From the NCBI GenBank assembly GCA_965237765.1, contig OZ250157.1, positions 1,116,001-1,180,000 on the forward strand: a DNA stretch of 64,000 nt, written 5' to 3'. The notes beneath the pieces were generated by a model. It was not told the DNA's origin, ran no database searches, and was given only the letters and a program-made list of their open reading frames with translations. The stretch comes from WTGJ01 sp965237765. Lineage in GTDB: Bacteria; Chloroflexota; Anaerolineae; Aggregatilineales; Phototrophicaceae. The translations under genes were made by a program, and so were the position numbers. Positions 9,270-18,105 of the stretch are shown here, one piece after another (the stretch's first letter is position 1; each line of letters opens with the position of its first letter).

Positions 9270-9298
9270 AGCGCGATGGCTACCTGCTCCATCGCGCT
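9270..9298 (-). terminator. Hairpin downstream of the small membrane protein gene
   Basis: AGCGCGATGG (9270-9279) pairs perfectly with CCATCGCGCT (9289-9298) across a 9-nt loop. Read on the minus strand it lies about 35 nt after the stop of the 9333-9743 gene and is followed by a moderately T-rich stretch. The rest of 9077-9332 shows no gene. Confidence 0.55.
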
Positions 9299-9332
9299 GC
9301 GGTCGTGTACTCGCCGAATCAGGGCAAGGCCT

Positions 9333-9743
9333 TTACATATCGTGCGAGGAGACGATCCAGGCCAGGGTCTGACCGTAGATGATATGGCCGAAGAAACCGT
9401 TACCGGCGATATCCAGCTGCAGCACATCGCCGCCGCTGATCACGGGCTGGATGATATTGCCGCCGATGATCCACCAGATGAGGCCATAGATCAGACCGCC
9501 GACGATCACGGTGGTGAGCTTATTGTCGCCCAGTTTGGCGATGCCCATATAGACACCGGTATAGAGCGCGCCAACGACCGCGCTGATGATAACGTGGATG
9601 ATGAAACCGACCAGCGGCGTATCACCCGCGCCGATCATACCGCCAACCATCCCATTCATACCCGGCCCAGCAAAGGCAAGGAAAATGAAACCAGCGATGA
9701 TGCCGGGCAGGATGCCCTTCATCATGTCTTCTTGTGAACCCAT
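9333..9743 (-). CDS. Small four-helix membrane protein, function unknown
   Basis: 136 residues from the ATG at 9743 (MGSQEDMMKG), chosen because AAGGAGAG ends 4 nt upstream; an in-frame ATG at 9764 lacks such a site. The protein is almost all membrane: hydrophobic, Gly-rich segments at about 10-30, 45-68, 76-100 and 112-130 (LPGIIAGFIFLAFAGPG; IIHVIISAVVGALYTGVYMG; TVIVGGLIYGLIWWIIGG). I do not recognise a named family with confidence; compact Gly-rich proteins like this often resemble YagU-type or other small inner-membrane proteins. A hairpin terminator follows at 9270-9298, so it is probably monocistronic. Confidence 0.7.
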   Translation of the reverse strand: MGSQEDMMKGILPGIIAGFIFLAFAGPGMNGMVGGMIGAGDTPLVGFIIHVIISAVVGALYTGVYMGIAKLGDNKLTTVIVGGLIYGLIWWIIGGNIIQPVISGGDVLQLDIAGNGFFGHIIYGQTLAWIVSSHDM

Positions 9744-9895
9744 TGCTCTCTCCTTCTCGGTCATCCCCTACACACACACGATGGTTCATCCACCGCCATT
9801 AGCGCAAGTGTATTACAAAATACAAATAATGCGAATCGTAGCCATAGGCCACAACACGCAACAAACAAACGGGCGTCACGCGCGCGCTCCTTCCG

Positions 9896-11077
9896 CTATC
9901 CCTCTTGTAAGAGGCGCCAGGCCGTCTCGGCCAGCACGGCCGTGCCGATATGCAGGCAATCCTCATTGATGTTGAAGATGGGCGAGTGGTGCGGGCGGCT
10001 TTGCTCGTCATAGCGGGCGCCGAGGAAGACCATCGCGCCGGGCGCTTTTTGGGTCATATAGGAGAAATCTTCGGCGCCCATGATGGGATGGGCGGGGCGC
10101 AGGTTTTCAGCGCCGACAGTCTTTTCGGCGATGGTGCGCACGGTTTCGGCTACAGCGGGGTCGTTGTAGGTGGCGGGGTAGCCCGGTTGGATTTGCAACT
10201 CATAATCGCCGCCGAAAGCGCGCGTGATGGCCAGGGCCTGTTCAAGTTCGGAATGCAGGCTGGCGCGCGTTTCTTCGTCGAAGCTGCGGATCGTCCCGTT
10301 GAGATCGACTTCGTTGGGGATGACGTTGTTGGCGCTGCCAGCATGGACGGAGCCGAGGGAGATGACCGAGGGGGCGGTGGGGTTCAGGCGGCGGGAGCGA
10401 ATGGCCTGGATGGTATTGATGACCTGCGCGAGCATCCAGAATGGGTCCAGCCCGCTGTGTGGCGAGGCACCATGGCAACCGCGGCCGATGATGCGGGCGG
10501 TGAAGGAATCCACGGCCGCCATCATGTAACCGCTGCCGATGCGGAGGGTACCGGCGTCGTTCTCGCTGGAGACGTGCAAGGCGATGACCGCATCCAACCC
10601 CTCGAGCGCGCCATCGTCCAGCATGGCCGTCGCGCCGCTGATGCCTTCTGGACCGGCGCCTTCTTCGCTGGGCTGGAAAAGGAAGCGGATCTCGCCGGGC
10701 GGTGGTGTTTCACTCTGGGCGAAGAGCGTCGCTACGCCGAGCAGCATGGCGGTATGCGCATCGTGGCCGCAGGCGTGCATCTTGCCCGGCACCTGCGAGG
10801 CGTAGGGCACGTCGTTGGCCTCCTGAATGGGCAAGGCATCCATATCAGCGCGGATGCCGACGCGCCGCCCACTACCGGAGGCGCTGCCTTCGATCCGGGC
10901 GACGACGCCCGTCCGGCCGACGCCCGTCTGGGCCTCGAGGCCGAGCGCGTTGAGGTGCTGGGCGACGAGGGAGGCAGTTTGCGTCTCTTCGAAACCAAGC
11001 TCAGGTTGTTGGTGAATGGCGCGGCGCCATTCGACGATTTGCGGTTGCAGCGCGCGCGCTGCGGCCAGGAAGTCCAT
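9896..11077 (-). CDS. M20 family amidohydrolase (hippurate/N-acyl-amino-acid hydrolase type)
   Basis: 393-residue metallo-amidohydrolase of the M20D group, which cleaves N-acyl or N-aryl amino acids and similar amides in the cytoplasm. Metal-binding motifs: RADMDALPI at 76-84, HACGHDAHTAMLLG at 101-114 (with the characteristic Cys103 and His105), catalytic EEG at 138-140, and HPIMGAEDFSYM near the C-terminus. A dimerisation domain fills the middle, including the SPHSG block. Length is normal for the group. It follows surE by about 100 nt on the same strand and may share its transcript. Exact substrate not predictable. Confidence 0.9.
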   Translation of the reverse strand: MDFLAAARALQPQIVEWRRAIHQQPELGFEETQTASLVAQHLNALGLEAQTGVGRTGVVARIEGSASGSGRRVGIRADMDALPIQEANDVPYASQVPGKMHACGHDAHTAMLLGVATLFAQSETPPPGEIRFLFQPSEEGAGPEGISGATAMLDDGALEGLDAVIALHVSSENDAGTLRIGSGYMMAAVDSFTARIIGRGCHGASPHSGLDPFWMLAQVINTIQAIRSRRLNPTAPSVISLGSVHAGSANNVIPNEVDLNGTIRSFDEETRASLHSELEQALAITRAFGGDYELQIQPGYPATYNDPAVAETVRTIAEKTVGAENLRPAHPIMGAEDFSYMTQKAPGAMVFLGARYDEQSRPHHSPIFNINEDCLHIGTAVLAETAWRLLQEG

Positions 11078-11179
11078 GCGGGTGAACCCTTTTTTGATTT
11101 CGACAGGTTAGGGGGGATTATAGCGCGCGGTTGCGCAGGCAACCGCAAACACAGGCGCGAGAAAGCGCTCGGCTCGCTA

Positions 11180-12013
11180 CTAGGTTTCCCGCAACTCGCG
11201 GCGCAATCGCTCCTCCAGCGCGGGCAGGGCGATGCGCGCCGTCAAATCCAGACTCAGCGGCGTAACGCTCACTTCGCCCGCGACGTGCAGCGCGTAGATG
11301 TCGCTATCCGGTTCGGCCAGCTGGACATCATCCGCGTAGGTATAGCCCATGCGCGCGCACTCGTCGAGCGATTGCCGACGCGGGGCCACCGGCACATAGG
11401 CCCGCTTGCGCGAGATGCGCGTTACGCGCCAGGGGGTTTCGGTCGTCGCGCCCTGCGGCAGGTCGATTTTCAACATCACGCCATCGCCGGGCAGCTCGCC
11501 GCGCAGGAGCCATTCGCCAAAGCGCCGCGCGAAAGTGGCCGCCGCCGTGAAATTCACCAGCGTCGAATGGCTATCCTGTAGGTGCAGCTTTGTTTGCTGG
11601 GAAATGGCCAGCGCCGCGATGCCAAAGCTAGCCCCTTCCAACGCGGCGCCCACGGTGCCGGAAATCGTCACACCGTTGCCCACGTTCTCGCCATAGTTGA
11701 TGCCGCTGGCGACGAGGGCTACCGGGCGTTCTGCCAGCTCATAGACGCCATGCTGCACCGCCTGGGCGGGCATGCCATCGAGGGCGAAGGCACGATTGCC
11801 TGGCGGCAAGCCATGAGCCACAGGATCCACCGGGTACAGGCAACCAGTGCTGCTGCCCGGCATGCTGCGGCCGGCGCCCGATTGCTGCTCCCGCGGGGCG
11901 AGGACGAGCAACTCCGCAAAATCGGCGAAAGCGGCCGCCAGCGCCCATAGCCCAGGCGATTCGATGCCATCGTCGTTGGTGACGAGGACCAGCGGCCGCT
12001 CGGGTGTAGTCAT
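11180..12013 (-). CDS. surE: 5'/3'-nucleotidase SurE
   Basis: 277-residue SurE phosphatase. The metal-binding block VTNDDGIESPG at 11-21 and APREQQSGAGRSM at 39-51 are diagnostic, as is ALVASGINYGENVGNGVTISGTVGAALEG in the middle. It dephosphorylates nucleoside 5'- and 3'-monophosphates and is linked to stationary-phase survival in other bacteria. The start ATG overlaps the stop of the upstream hypothetical gene (12010-12762) by 4 nt, implying coupled translation. Confidence 0.95.
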   Translation of the reverse strand: MTTPERPLVLVTNDDGIESPGLWALAAAFADFAELLVLAPREQQSGAGRSMPGSSTGCLYPVDPVAHGLPPGNRAFALDGMPAQAVQHGVYELAERPVALVASGINYGENVGNGVTISGTVGAALEGASFGIAALAISQQTKLHLQDSHSTLVNFTAAATFARRFGEWLLRGELPGDGVMLKIDLPQGATTETPWRVTRISRKRAYVPVAPRRQSLDECARMGYTYADDVQLAEPDSDIYALHVAGEVSVTPLSLDLTARIALPALEERLRRELRET

Positions 12014-12762
12014 CCGGTTAGTTTCGTCTTGGGCGGCGCGGGCGCAGTTACAATGGGCACGCTCGTTTCGCCGCCAGGCAACGCCCTGGCCACGGCGGCG
12101 CTCGTTCGCGCCGGTTGCGATAGGTAGTGATAGGGCAGGGCTAGCGCGCGCGCCAATTGCTGCCCGACGCGCTGCAAATCGCTCTCTCCACTGCCGTTAC
12201 CGTCGGACGGTAGCGCCTGCTTGCCCACGCTCAAAATATCGCGCAGCCCGCCCTCCGCCAGCCAGATATGCAGCGCGCCCCAGCTGGCTTCGGCGTTTTT
12301 CCCGCGTCGGTTCAAGCGCTCGCTGACTACGATGCCCAGCACCTCATCCGCCGCACCCTCGCCGAGCAACTGCTCGTCGTGTCGCCACTGCAAGAGGGGA
12401 GGATCGCCAGGAAGAACGCGGATTTGGGTGGGGTCCCGTCGCGCGCGCAGGGCGCCAACGCCCGCTTGTAGCGCAAAGACCGCGCCCACCAACAGAGCCA
12501 GCGCGGGCAGCAAGGCCGGCTCCGGCAATAGCATGCCAGGGTTGGGCGTCGCCAAGCCGCTGCGGAGCGACGCCACGGTCAAGGCAAAAAACAGAAGGGC
12601 CGTCAACAAGCGGCGCGCGGCCTGACGATATTGCCCTGTGCGCCAGCCGGGCGCCCGCGCGATGGCGAATCCATCCACTTGAGATTCACTCATGAGGCAC
12701 CAGCCCTCCAGCTGCGGCGGCGGCAATTCGCGGGGGAACAACTCGCTCCGATCGGCATCCAT
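12010..12762 (-). CDS. Hypothetical membrane protein upstream of surE
   Basis: 250 residues with two hydrophobic helices at about 47-66 (RLLTALLFFALTVASLRSGL) and 82-102 (LLPALALLVGAVFALQAGVGAL), then a soluble domain of roughly 150 residues with no motif I recognise, and a Pro-rich tail. The helical hairpin followed by a cytoplasmic domain containing LLQWRHDEQLLGEG recalls small PH-like or signalling domains, but this is weak. It overlaps surE by 4 nt, so expression is coupled. A later start at MSESQVDGF (residue 24) is possible. Confidence 0.7.
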   Translation of the reverse strand: MDADRSELFPRELPPPQLEGWCLMSESQVDGFAIARAPGWRTGQYRQAARRLLTALLFFALTVASLRSGLATPNPGMLLPEPALLPALALLVGAVFALQAGVGALRARRDPTQIRVLPGDPPLLQWRHDEQLLGEGAADEVLGIVVSERLNRRGKNAEASWGALHIWLAEGGLRDILSVGKQALPSDGNGSGESDLQRVGQQLARALALPYHYLSQPARTSAAVARALPGGETSVPIVTAPAPPKTKLTG

Positions 12763-12807
12763 GGCCGCAGTCTAGCACAAGGCGGGGGCAGGGCTAGGGG
12801 CGCTGCT

Positions 12808-14022
12808 CTAGAAGGCGATGGTGTAGCTCGGGTCTTTCGGCGAAGCTACCCCGTAGCGGATCTCGAAATGCAGGTGTGGCCCGCTCGAGTTGCCCGAGTT
12901 GCCCACGCCGCCGATGAGCTGGCCCGGCCCGACATCCTGGCGGCAACCGACGTGAATCTCGCTCAGGTGGCCATAGAGGGTGAGGAAGGGGCCATGCGCC
13001 AACACGATGGTATAGCCATAGCCATAGTCATTCCAGCCGGCGAAAATCACGCGGCCGCCATTGGCCGCGTAGACCGGCGTGCCCGGCGCCGCGGCCAGAT
13101 CCACGCCGGAGTGGATCAGAGAGTAGCCGCGCACCCAGGTGTAACTGCCCAAGGCCACGGGGCGCACCCAGGCCGCGCCACCGCCAGGGTTCACCACCGC
13201 CCCGCAACTGCCGCCACCACCGTAAAAGGCAATGGTTGCACCGGTCAGCCCATCGGCGCTGCTGCCCGAGCCCTGTTTGATGATGACCGTCGGCGTCCAG
13301 ACAATTGCCTCACCCACACCACCGGGCACGATCAGGCGCGTGTTGGAAGACAGCACGGTCTGTGCTGTTGTCCCCGTCGCCAATTTGTTATACGGCGAAT
13401 CGAGGATATCCATCGGCTCTACCCCATAGCGCGCGGCGATTTCGGCGATGGTCTGTGCGCCGCGCACGAAGTGGTATACGCCATCGACTGGCAGGACCAC
13501 GACCCGCTCGCCCGGGTAGATGACCTGGATGTAGCGGCGATTGTTGGACCAGGCCAGCGTCTCCGTCAACAGGTCGTATTGCGCAGCGATGCTCTCCAGC
13601 GTGTCGCCCTGCTGGACTACGTGCTCGATGATCGCTTCGCGCGGGCGTTCGGGGATGGTGGTATATGGCAGGAGCAGGGCGCGCGGCAGGCTGGCAGCGG
13701 CGAAGGGGAGGGAAGCGGGCGCAGCAAGGGGCGTGGCGAGCAAGGCGGCGCGGGCGGCGGCGCTGAGCGCGGGCGGCGGCTGGTAAGGCGCGGTGGCGGG
13801 CGGGCCTACATCTTCAGGGGGCGTTTCGGCCATGGCGGTCGGGATGGGCGTTGCGGGGAGGACAGTGGCGGCCGGCGGGGCAGGTTCGCTTTGCACACTG
13901 GGAAGGGCGCGCTGCACGAGCCAGGTTCCGACGGCCAAGACGATGAGAACGAGGGGCGTGAGCAGCCAAAGGGCGCGGCGGCGCCTGGGTTTGGCGCGGC
14001 GTTGGGGGTCGATCCAGGTCAT
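12808..14022 (-). CDS. Membrane-anchored LysM/M23 peptidase family protein
   Basis: 404 residues from the ATG at 14022 (MTWIDPQRRAKPRRRR), preceded by GGAGGGG; the longer frame to 14271 has no cell-envelope logic and overlaps the divergent gene's promoter space. A basic N-terminus and one membrane helix (ALWLLTPLVLIVLAVGTWLV) are followed by a Pro/Ala-rich linker. A LysM-like repeat (HVVQQGDTLESIAAQYDLL) and a second, degenerate one (FVRGAQTIAEIAARYGV) come next, then an M23 domain with HSGVDLAAAPGTPVYAANGG, TLYGHLSEI and HLHFEIR. The histidine/aspartate zinc ligands of lysostaphin-type endopeptidases appear intact, so it may cut peptide cross-links of the wall, or act as an envelope scaffold. 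Confidence 0.88.
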   Translation of the reverse strand: MTWIDPQRRAKPRRRRALWLLTPLVLIVLAVGTWLVQRALPSVQSEPAPPAATVLPATPIPTAMAETPPEDVGPPATAPYQPPPALSAAARAALLATPLAAPASLPFAAASLPRALLLPYTTIPERPREAIIEHVVQQGDTLESIAAQYDLLTETLAWSNNRRYIQVIYPGERVVVLPVDGVYHFVRGAQTIAEIAARYGVEPMDILDSPYNKLATGTTAQTVLSSNTRLIVPGGVGEAIVWTPTVIIKQGSGSSADGLTGATIAFYGGGGSCGAVVNPGGGAAWVRPVALGSYTWVRGYSLIHSGVDLAAAPGTPVYAANGGRVIFAGWNDYGYGYTIVLAHGPFLTLYGHLSEIHVGCRQDVGPGQLIGGVGNSGNSSGPHLHFEIRYGVASPKDPSYTIAF

Positions 14023-14307
14023 GGCGGTTGCCCCTCCAATGGAAAGATGAGGTCTGGGGGAACGCGAATGCGCGTTAATGCTAATGCGCGAGCGGGGCGA
14101 CGGCAAGGTGAAGGGGAGAGAGTGGCCACTTAGCGGCTGCATATTGCATTGCCGCTGCCGCAGAAGACGGAGCAATATGACTGCGCCCGGCAATTGCATC
14201 TGTTCGGCCCCAATATAAAATCGCCGCACACTGTCCACGCTGTTGCCTGGCGCGGGGCCAGGCACTACCATAAGGCACAGGCAAGCCAGCCAAAGGCCCT
14301 ACCGCGC

Positions 14308-15723
14308 ATGCGCAACCCGCCCATCCTCGCGCTACTCGTAGGCGCGGCCTTTCTGCTGCGCCTACTCTTCGCTGCCACACAAGCCACCGACCCCGTTTAT
14401 CTCGAGCGGGGCGGCGATGAATATCGCTACCTCAAGCTCGGCTATGACCTGATCACCGGGCGCTCCTACGCGGATATGGGCATCTCCAGTGCGCCGCTCT
14501 ATCCGCTCGGCGTCGGGGTGATCCTGCGCCCATTCCTATTGCAGCAAACACCCGCGCAAATCGCCGCGATGCAGGCGGGCGAGGAGATGCCGCGCGAGAT
14601 CCTGCGCGATGCGGCGGTGGTCATCCAGCTGCTGCGCGGCTGGGGCGCGGTATTGGGGGCGGCGCTCGTCTGGCTGGTCTACCGCGGCGCCTGGCGCTTG
14701 AGCGGAGACACGCGGGCCGCCACGGTGGCCGCGATGGCGATCGCCATCGCCCCCGCTTTCATCCGCGAGGCGGCGGTCATCGGCACGGAAACGCTTTATA
14801 TGACGTTGCTGGTGGGCGGCATCGTCGCCTTGCTGGAGGGGCGTGAACATCACTCGGCCACGCGCTTGTTGATGTTGAGCGGCGCGCTGTTCGGCCTCGC
14901 CACGCTGACACGCATGCCGCCGCTGCTGCTGCCGCCGCTGCTGGCCGCGCTCTGGTGGGCACTGGCACGGCGGCGACGTGACGCGATCCGGCCGGCCCTG
15001 GCGCTGCTGGCCAGCTTCGCCGCTGTGCTGGCGCTCTGGGCGCTGTATACAACGCTGGCCTGGGGGCGCCCGATTTTGGTGAGCGACACGAGCATCGGCG
15101 CGGTCGCCTTTCAAGGGGCGCTGGGCGGGGGGGACTATTGGGAAATTGACGAGCAGGTGCAGGAGCTCACGGGGGCGGAGGCTTCGGAGGAGCGCGATTT
15201 GCCTTATGAAGCGGCGACCTGGGAGGTGATCCGCCGGGACCCGCTCGGGTATCTGGTCGGGCGGGGCGAGGCGCTGCTGGGGGCGGCACTGCAACCGCAC
15301 GGCACGCTGCATTTTTCCGGGCCGAGCCTGAAAGCGATGCTGGGCGAATGGTGGCGGGTGGAGCGCAGCTGGGGCGGCTTGCGGGAGCTGGCGCGCGCGC
15401 CCGGCTTCGGTGGCAAGGCGACGCTCTGGGCGTTCCATCTCGTCGCGGTTGGCGCTGGATTGGTGGGGGTCTGGCGCTTGTGCCGAGCCTTTGCTGGCGC
15501 AAAGACTCGGCAGTTTCCTGCAGAAACTGCGGCGCTGGCCATCGTCGCGCTAGCGCTGGCTTATACGTACGGGCTGCATCTCTTGCTGGAGGCGAACGCG
15601 CGCTATCTCTTCCCGAACGAGCCGCTGTGGTGGATGCTGGCGGGGGTCGGGCTGGTGGGGGTTGGTGAGTGGGTGAGGGGTTGGTGGCGGGGTGCTGCCC
15701 AACAAGGGGGGAATTCGGAATAG
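14308..15723 (+). CDS. GT39-like membrane glycosyltransferase
   Basis: 471 residues from the ATG at 14308 (MRNPPILALLVGAAFLLRLLFAA); the longer frame from 14149 adds a non-hydrophobic leader without a ribosome site. About ten hydrophobic segments alternate with short loops. The first outer loop carries ERGGDEYRYLKLGYDL, with the acidic residues expected of the GT39/ArnT/PMT superfamily, which uses polyprenyl-phosphate sugars to glycosylate lipids or proteins outside the membrane. Acceptor and sugar are unknown. It lies about 80 nt upstream of tsaD on the same strand. It is more distant from the three tandem transferases at 58-64 kb than they are from each other. Confidence 0.75.
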   Translation: MRNPPILALLVGAAFLLRLLFAATQATDPVYLERGGDEYRYLKLGYDLITGRSYADMGISSAPLYPLGVGVILRPFLLQQTPAQIAAMQAGEEMPREILRDAAVVIQLLRGWGAVLGAALVWLVYRGAWRLSGDTRAATVAAMAIAIAPAFIREAAVIGTETLYMTLLVGGIVALLEGREHHSATRLLMLSGALFGLATLTRMPPLLLPPLLAALWWALARRRRDAIRPALALLASFAAVLALWALYTTLAWGRPILVSDTSIGAVAFQGALGGGDYWEIDEQVQELTGAEASEERDLPYEAATWEVIRRDPLGYLVGRGEALLGAALQPHGTLHFSGPSLKAMLGEWWRVERSWGGLRELARAPGFGGKATLWAFHLVAVGAGLVGVWRLCRAFAGAKTRQFPAETAALAIVALALAYTYGLHLLLEANARYLFPNEPLWWMLAGVGLVGVGEWVRGWWRGAAQQGGNSE

Positions 15724-15800
15724 AGAAGAGCGACATGCGAGGCATCGGCTGATAAAAGGCATCAGGCGACAAAAGGCATCGCTGCGCTACACTTCCCCAC

Positions 15801-16826
15801 ATGTCCCTCATCCTCGGCATCGAAACCTCTTGCGATGAAACGGCGGCGGCCGTCGTTCAGGACGGGCGGCGGGTGCGGTCGCATATTGTCGCCTCGCAGG
15901 TCGAGCTGCATGCGCCCTATGGCGGCGTCTACCCCGAACTGGCTTCGCGGGCGCAGCTGGAAGCGATCGCGCCCGTCTGCCGCGCGGCCCTTGCCGAAGC
16001 TGGCTGCTCGCTGGCTGAGTTGGATGCCATCGCCGTCACGCAGGGGCCGGGGCTGGTCGGCTCGCTGCTGGTGGGGATTCAGTTCGCGAAGGGGCTGGCG
16101 CTCGGCAGTGGGCGACCGTTGCGGGCGATCCACCACCTCGAAGGGCATATTTATTCGCTGTGGCTGGAGGGGGAAGGTCCGACCTTTCCATTGCTGGCGC
16201 TGATCGTCTCCGGCGGGCATAGCGAGCTGGCGCTGGTGCGCGGGCATGGGCGCTACGAGACCATCGGCCGAACGCGCGACGATGCCGCCGGCGAGGCCTA
16301 CGATAAGGTCGCGCGCCTGCTCGGTTTGCCATACCCCGGCGGGCCGCCCCTCGAACGGGCCGCGCGCGCGGGAGACCCGAGCGCTTATTCCTTCCCGCGC
16401 GCCTGGCTGGGGGATAGCCTGGATTTCAGCTTCAGTGGGCTGAAGACGGCGGTGCGGCGGGCGGTGACCGAACCGGTGGCGGGCGAGCGGCAACCGAAAT
16501 TGCGGGAAGGGGTGGTGGTCGCCGATGTCGCCGCGAGCTTCCAGGCGGCGCTGTTGGAGGTGCTGGTCGTGAAGACGGCAAGAGCGGCGGAGCGTTATGG
16601 CGTGGCGGCGATCGGCCTGGTCGGCGGGGTGAGCGCCAATCAGACGCTGCGGTCGCAACTGCGGGCGGCGGTGGAATTGCCGGTGTACGCGCCGCCGCCA
16701 AAATGGAGCACGGACAACGGCGCGATGATCGCGGCGGCGGCGCATTTCCAGCAGGAGCGCGGCCTTCCGCCGGCCGATTGGGGGCTGGACGCGCGGCCGA
16801 TGTGGCAGCTAGCGGCGCTGGATTAG
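15801..16826 (+). CDS. tsaD: tRNA N6-adenosine threonylcarbamoyltransferase TsaD
   Basis: 341 residues, the normal length. Diagnostic blocks: LGIETSCDETAAAVV at 5-19, TQGPGLVGSLLVG at 80-92, iron-binding HHLEGH at 111-116, IVSGGHSEL, and STDNGAMIAAAA near the C-terminus. TsaD transfers threonylcarbamoyl from TC-AMP onto A37 of ANN-decoding tRNAs with TsaB and TsaE. An alternative upstream start is unlikely because the protein begins exactly at the family's N-terminus. A universal housekeeping gene, useful as a phylogenetic marker for this window. Confidence 0.96.
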   Translation: MSLILGIETSCDETAAAVVQDGRRVRSHIVASQVELHAPYGGVYPELASRAQLEAIAPVCRAALAEAGCSLAELDAIAVTQGPGLVGSLLVGIQFAKGLALGSGRPLRAIHHLEGHIYSLWLEGEGPTFPLLALIVSGGHSELALVRGHGRYETIGRTRDDAAGEAYDKVARLLGLPYPGGPPLERAARAGDPSAYSFPRAWLGDSLDFSFSGLKTAVRRAVTEPVAGERQPKLREGVVVADVAASFQAALLEVLVVKTARAAERYGVAAIGLVGGVSANQTLRSQLRAAVELPVYAPPPKWSTDNGAMIAAAAHFQQERGLPPADWGLDARPMWQLAALD

Positions 16827-16908
16827 AAGCGGGCGGCAGGCCCACCTACCACCGCAAGCGGCTTCCGCCCATAATGCTCCTCGGCTTACCATCTGAAACT
16901 GGATCGAC

Positions 16909-17664
16909 ATGGAAATTCTTTTCATCCGTCACGCGCAATCGGAGAACAACGCCAAGGTGCTTTATGGTGGGTCTGTTTCGGCGAGCAGCCATCCACTGCG
17001 GCAACCGGACCCGAGCATCACCGAGCTCGGCCAGCGGCAGATCGCGCGCCTCGCTGCCTTCCTACCCGACTGGTGGGATATGCGCGCCGACGAAGAGAAG
17101 CATCTCCTCATCGCGGCGCCCGTCGGCATCCAGCGCCTGTATTGCAGCGCGATGCGGCGCGCCCTGCAAAGCGCGGCGCCGCTGGCCGCCGCTTTGGACG
17201 TGGCGGTCCGGGTGCGCGCGGACATCCACGAAATCGGGGGCATTTATGACGCGCGCGAAGGGGGACCCGCGCGGCTGCCCGGCCTGACGCGGGGCGAGAT
17301 CGCTGCCGATTACCCCAGTTACGAATTGCCGGCGGCACTGTGCGAGGATGGTTGGTGGCGGCGCGAGGTGGAAGGTTTCGCGGAAGCGGCGGAGCGGGCG
17401 GCGCGCGTGGCGGAATGGCTACACGGGTTGGCGGATGAAGAGCCGCTGGCGCGGATTGGCATCGTCACGCATGGCGGCTTCCTCGATTTGTTGTTGCGGG
17501 AGCTGACGGGGCAACCGATCCGCGCGCGGCAGGAGCAGCCGGGGATTCGTTTCAGCCATTACAACACCGGTATGACGCGGGTGGATATCTTGCGGGGCGG
17601 TAGAGTCGTATTGCGCTTCCAGAATCGCGTGCCGCATTTGTCGGCGGAGTTGCTGAGTTACTGA
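16909..17664 (+). CDS. Histidine phosphatase family protein (phosphoglycerate mutase-like)
   Basis: 251 residues with the catalytic RHAQSENN at 7-14 (RHG motif with A for G), a second half with IVTHGGFLDLLLRELTG containing the second catalytic histidine, and SAMRRALQSAAPLA in between, all typical of the histidine phosphatase superfamily. It would remove phosphate from a small metabolite or act as a mutase; the insert around 50-75 and lack of close signatures prevent naming a substrate. It starts about 80 nt after tsaD on the same strand. Confidence 0.85.
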   Translation: MEILFIRHAQSENNAKVLYGGSVSASSHPLRQPDPSITELGQRQIARLAAFLPDWWDMRADEEKHLLIAAPVGIQRLYCSAMRRALQSAAPLAAALDVAVRVRADIHEIGGIYDAREGGPARLPGLTRGEIAADYPSYELPAALCEDGWWRREVEGFAEAAERAARVAEWLHGLADEEPLARIGIVTHGGFLDLLLRELTGQPIRARQEQPGIRFSHYNTGMTRVDILRGGRVVLRFQNRVPHLSAELLSY

Positions 17665-17771
17665 TGAAAGGCGTGCGCTACGAAGCCGAAACTGCCGTCA
17701 CTTAGCAATCCAGATAAATCGAGATCAGTTGCGTCTGGAAGCTGCGCGAACTGGTCCTGACTTAACGTGAA

Positions 17772-17799
17772 TTGGCCTTGACAACTGCCTTTATATGAT
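17772..17799 (+). promoter_or_regulatory. Possible sigma-70 promoter for the Cys-rich peptide gene
   Basis: TTGGCC (17772-17777), 16-nt spacer, TATGAT (17794-17799), 43 nt upstream of the ATG at 17842. The same TTGGCC -35 occurs before the tRNA gene at 37.8 kb. Moderate match only. Confidence 0.35.
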
Positions 17800-17841
17800 G
17801 CGCGAATTTCTTGTCGCTCACTTTAATGAGGAGAAATCGCC

Positions 17842-18087
17842 ATGACGCGTTTCGTACTGGGATTGCTGGTGGTTTTGCTGCTGGTAGGAATGGTCGGCGC
17901 GGTCATCGCGCAGGATCGAGGTGGCGGTGATGTTGAAGATCGGGCGTATATAATAGGGGGTGGTGGTCCTCCTGGTAGTAGGCCGTGTGGATCGTACTTT
18001 GATCCATGGAAGGGGAAGTGGATGTGTTGGTGTGTTTATTGCTGGAGATCGGGTCGTTGCGAGAGAAGAGTGAAAGTATGCCCATGA
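17842..18087 (+). CDS. Small secreted cysteine-rich peptide
   Basis: 81 residues. A clear signal peptide (VLGLLVVLLLVGMVGAVIAQ) precedes a short Gly-rich stretch (IIGGGGPPGSRPCG) and a compact tail with six cysteines and four tryptophans (PCGSYFDPWKG, MCWCVYCWRSGRC, RRVKVCP). Six cysteines in about 34 residues suggest a disulfide-stabilised secreted mini-protein. GAGGAG precedes the ATG at good spacing and a candidate promoter lies upstream. I recognise no family. It is followed at 18106 by a second secreted or membrane-anchored protein, so the pair may work together. Codon use is more AT-rich than its neighbours. Confidence 0.65.
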   Translation: MTRFVLGLLVVLLLVGMVGAVIAQDRGGGDVEDRAYIIGGGGPPGSRPCGSYFDPWKGKWMCWCVYCWRSGRCERRVKVCP

Positions 18088-18105
18088 TGGTTGACGGGAG
18101 ATGCT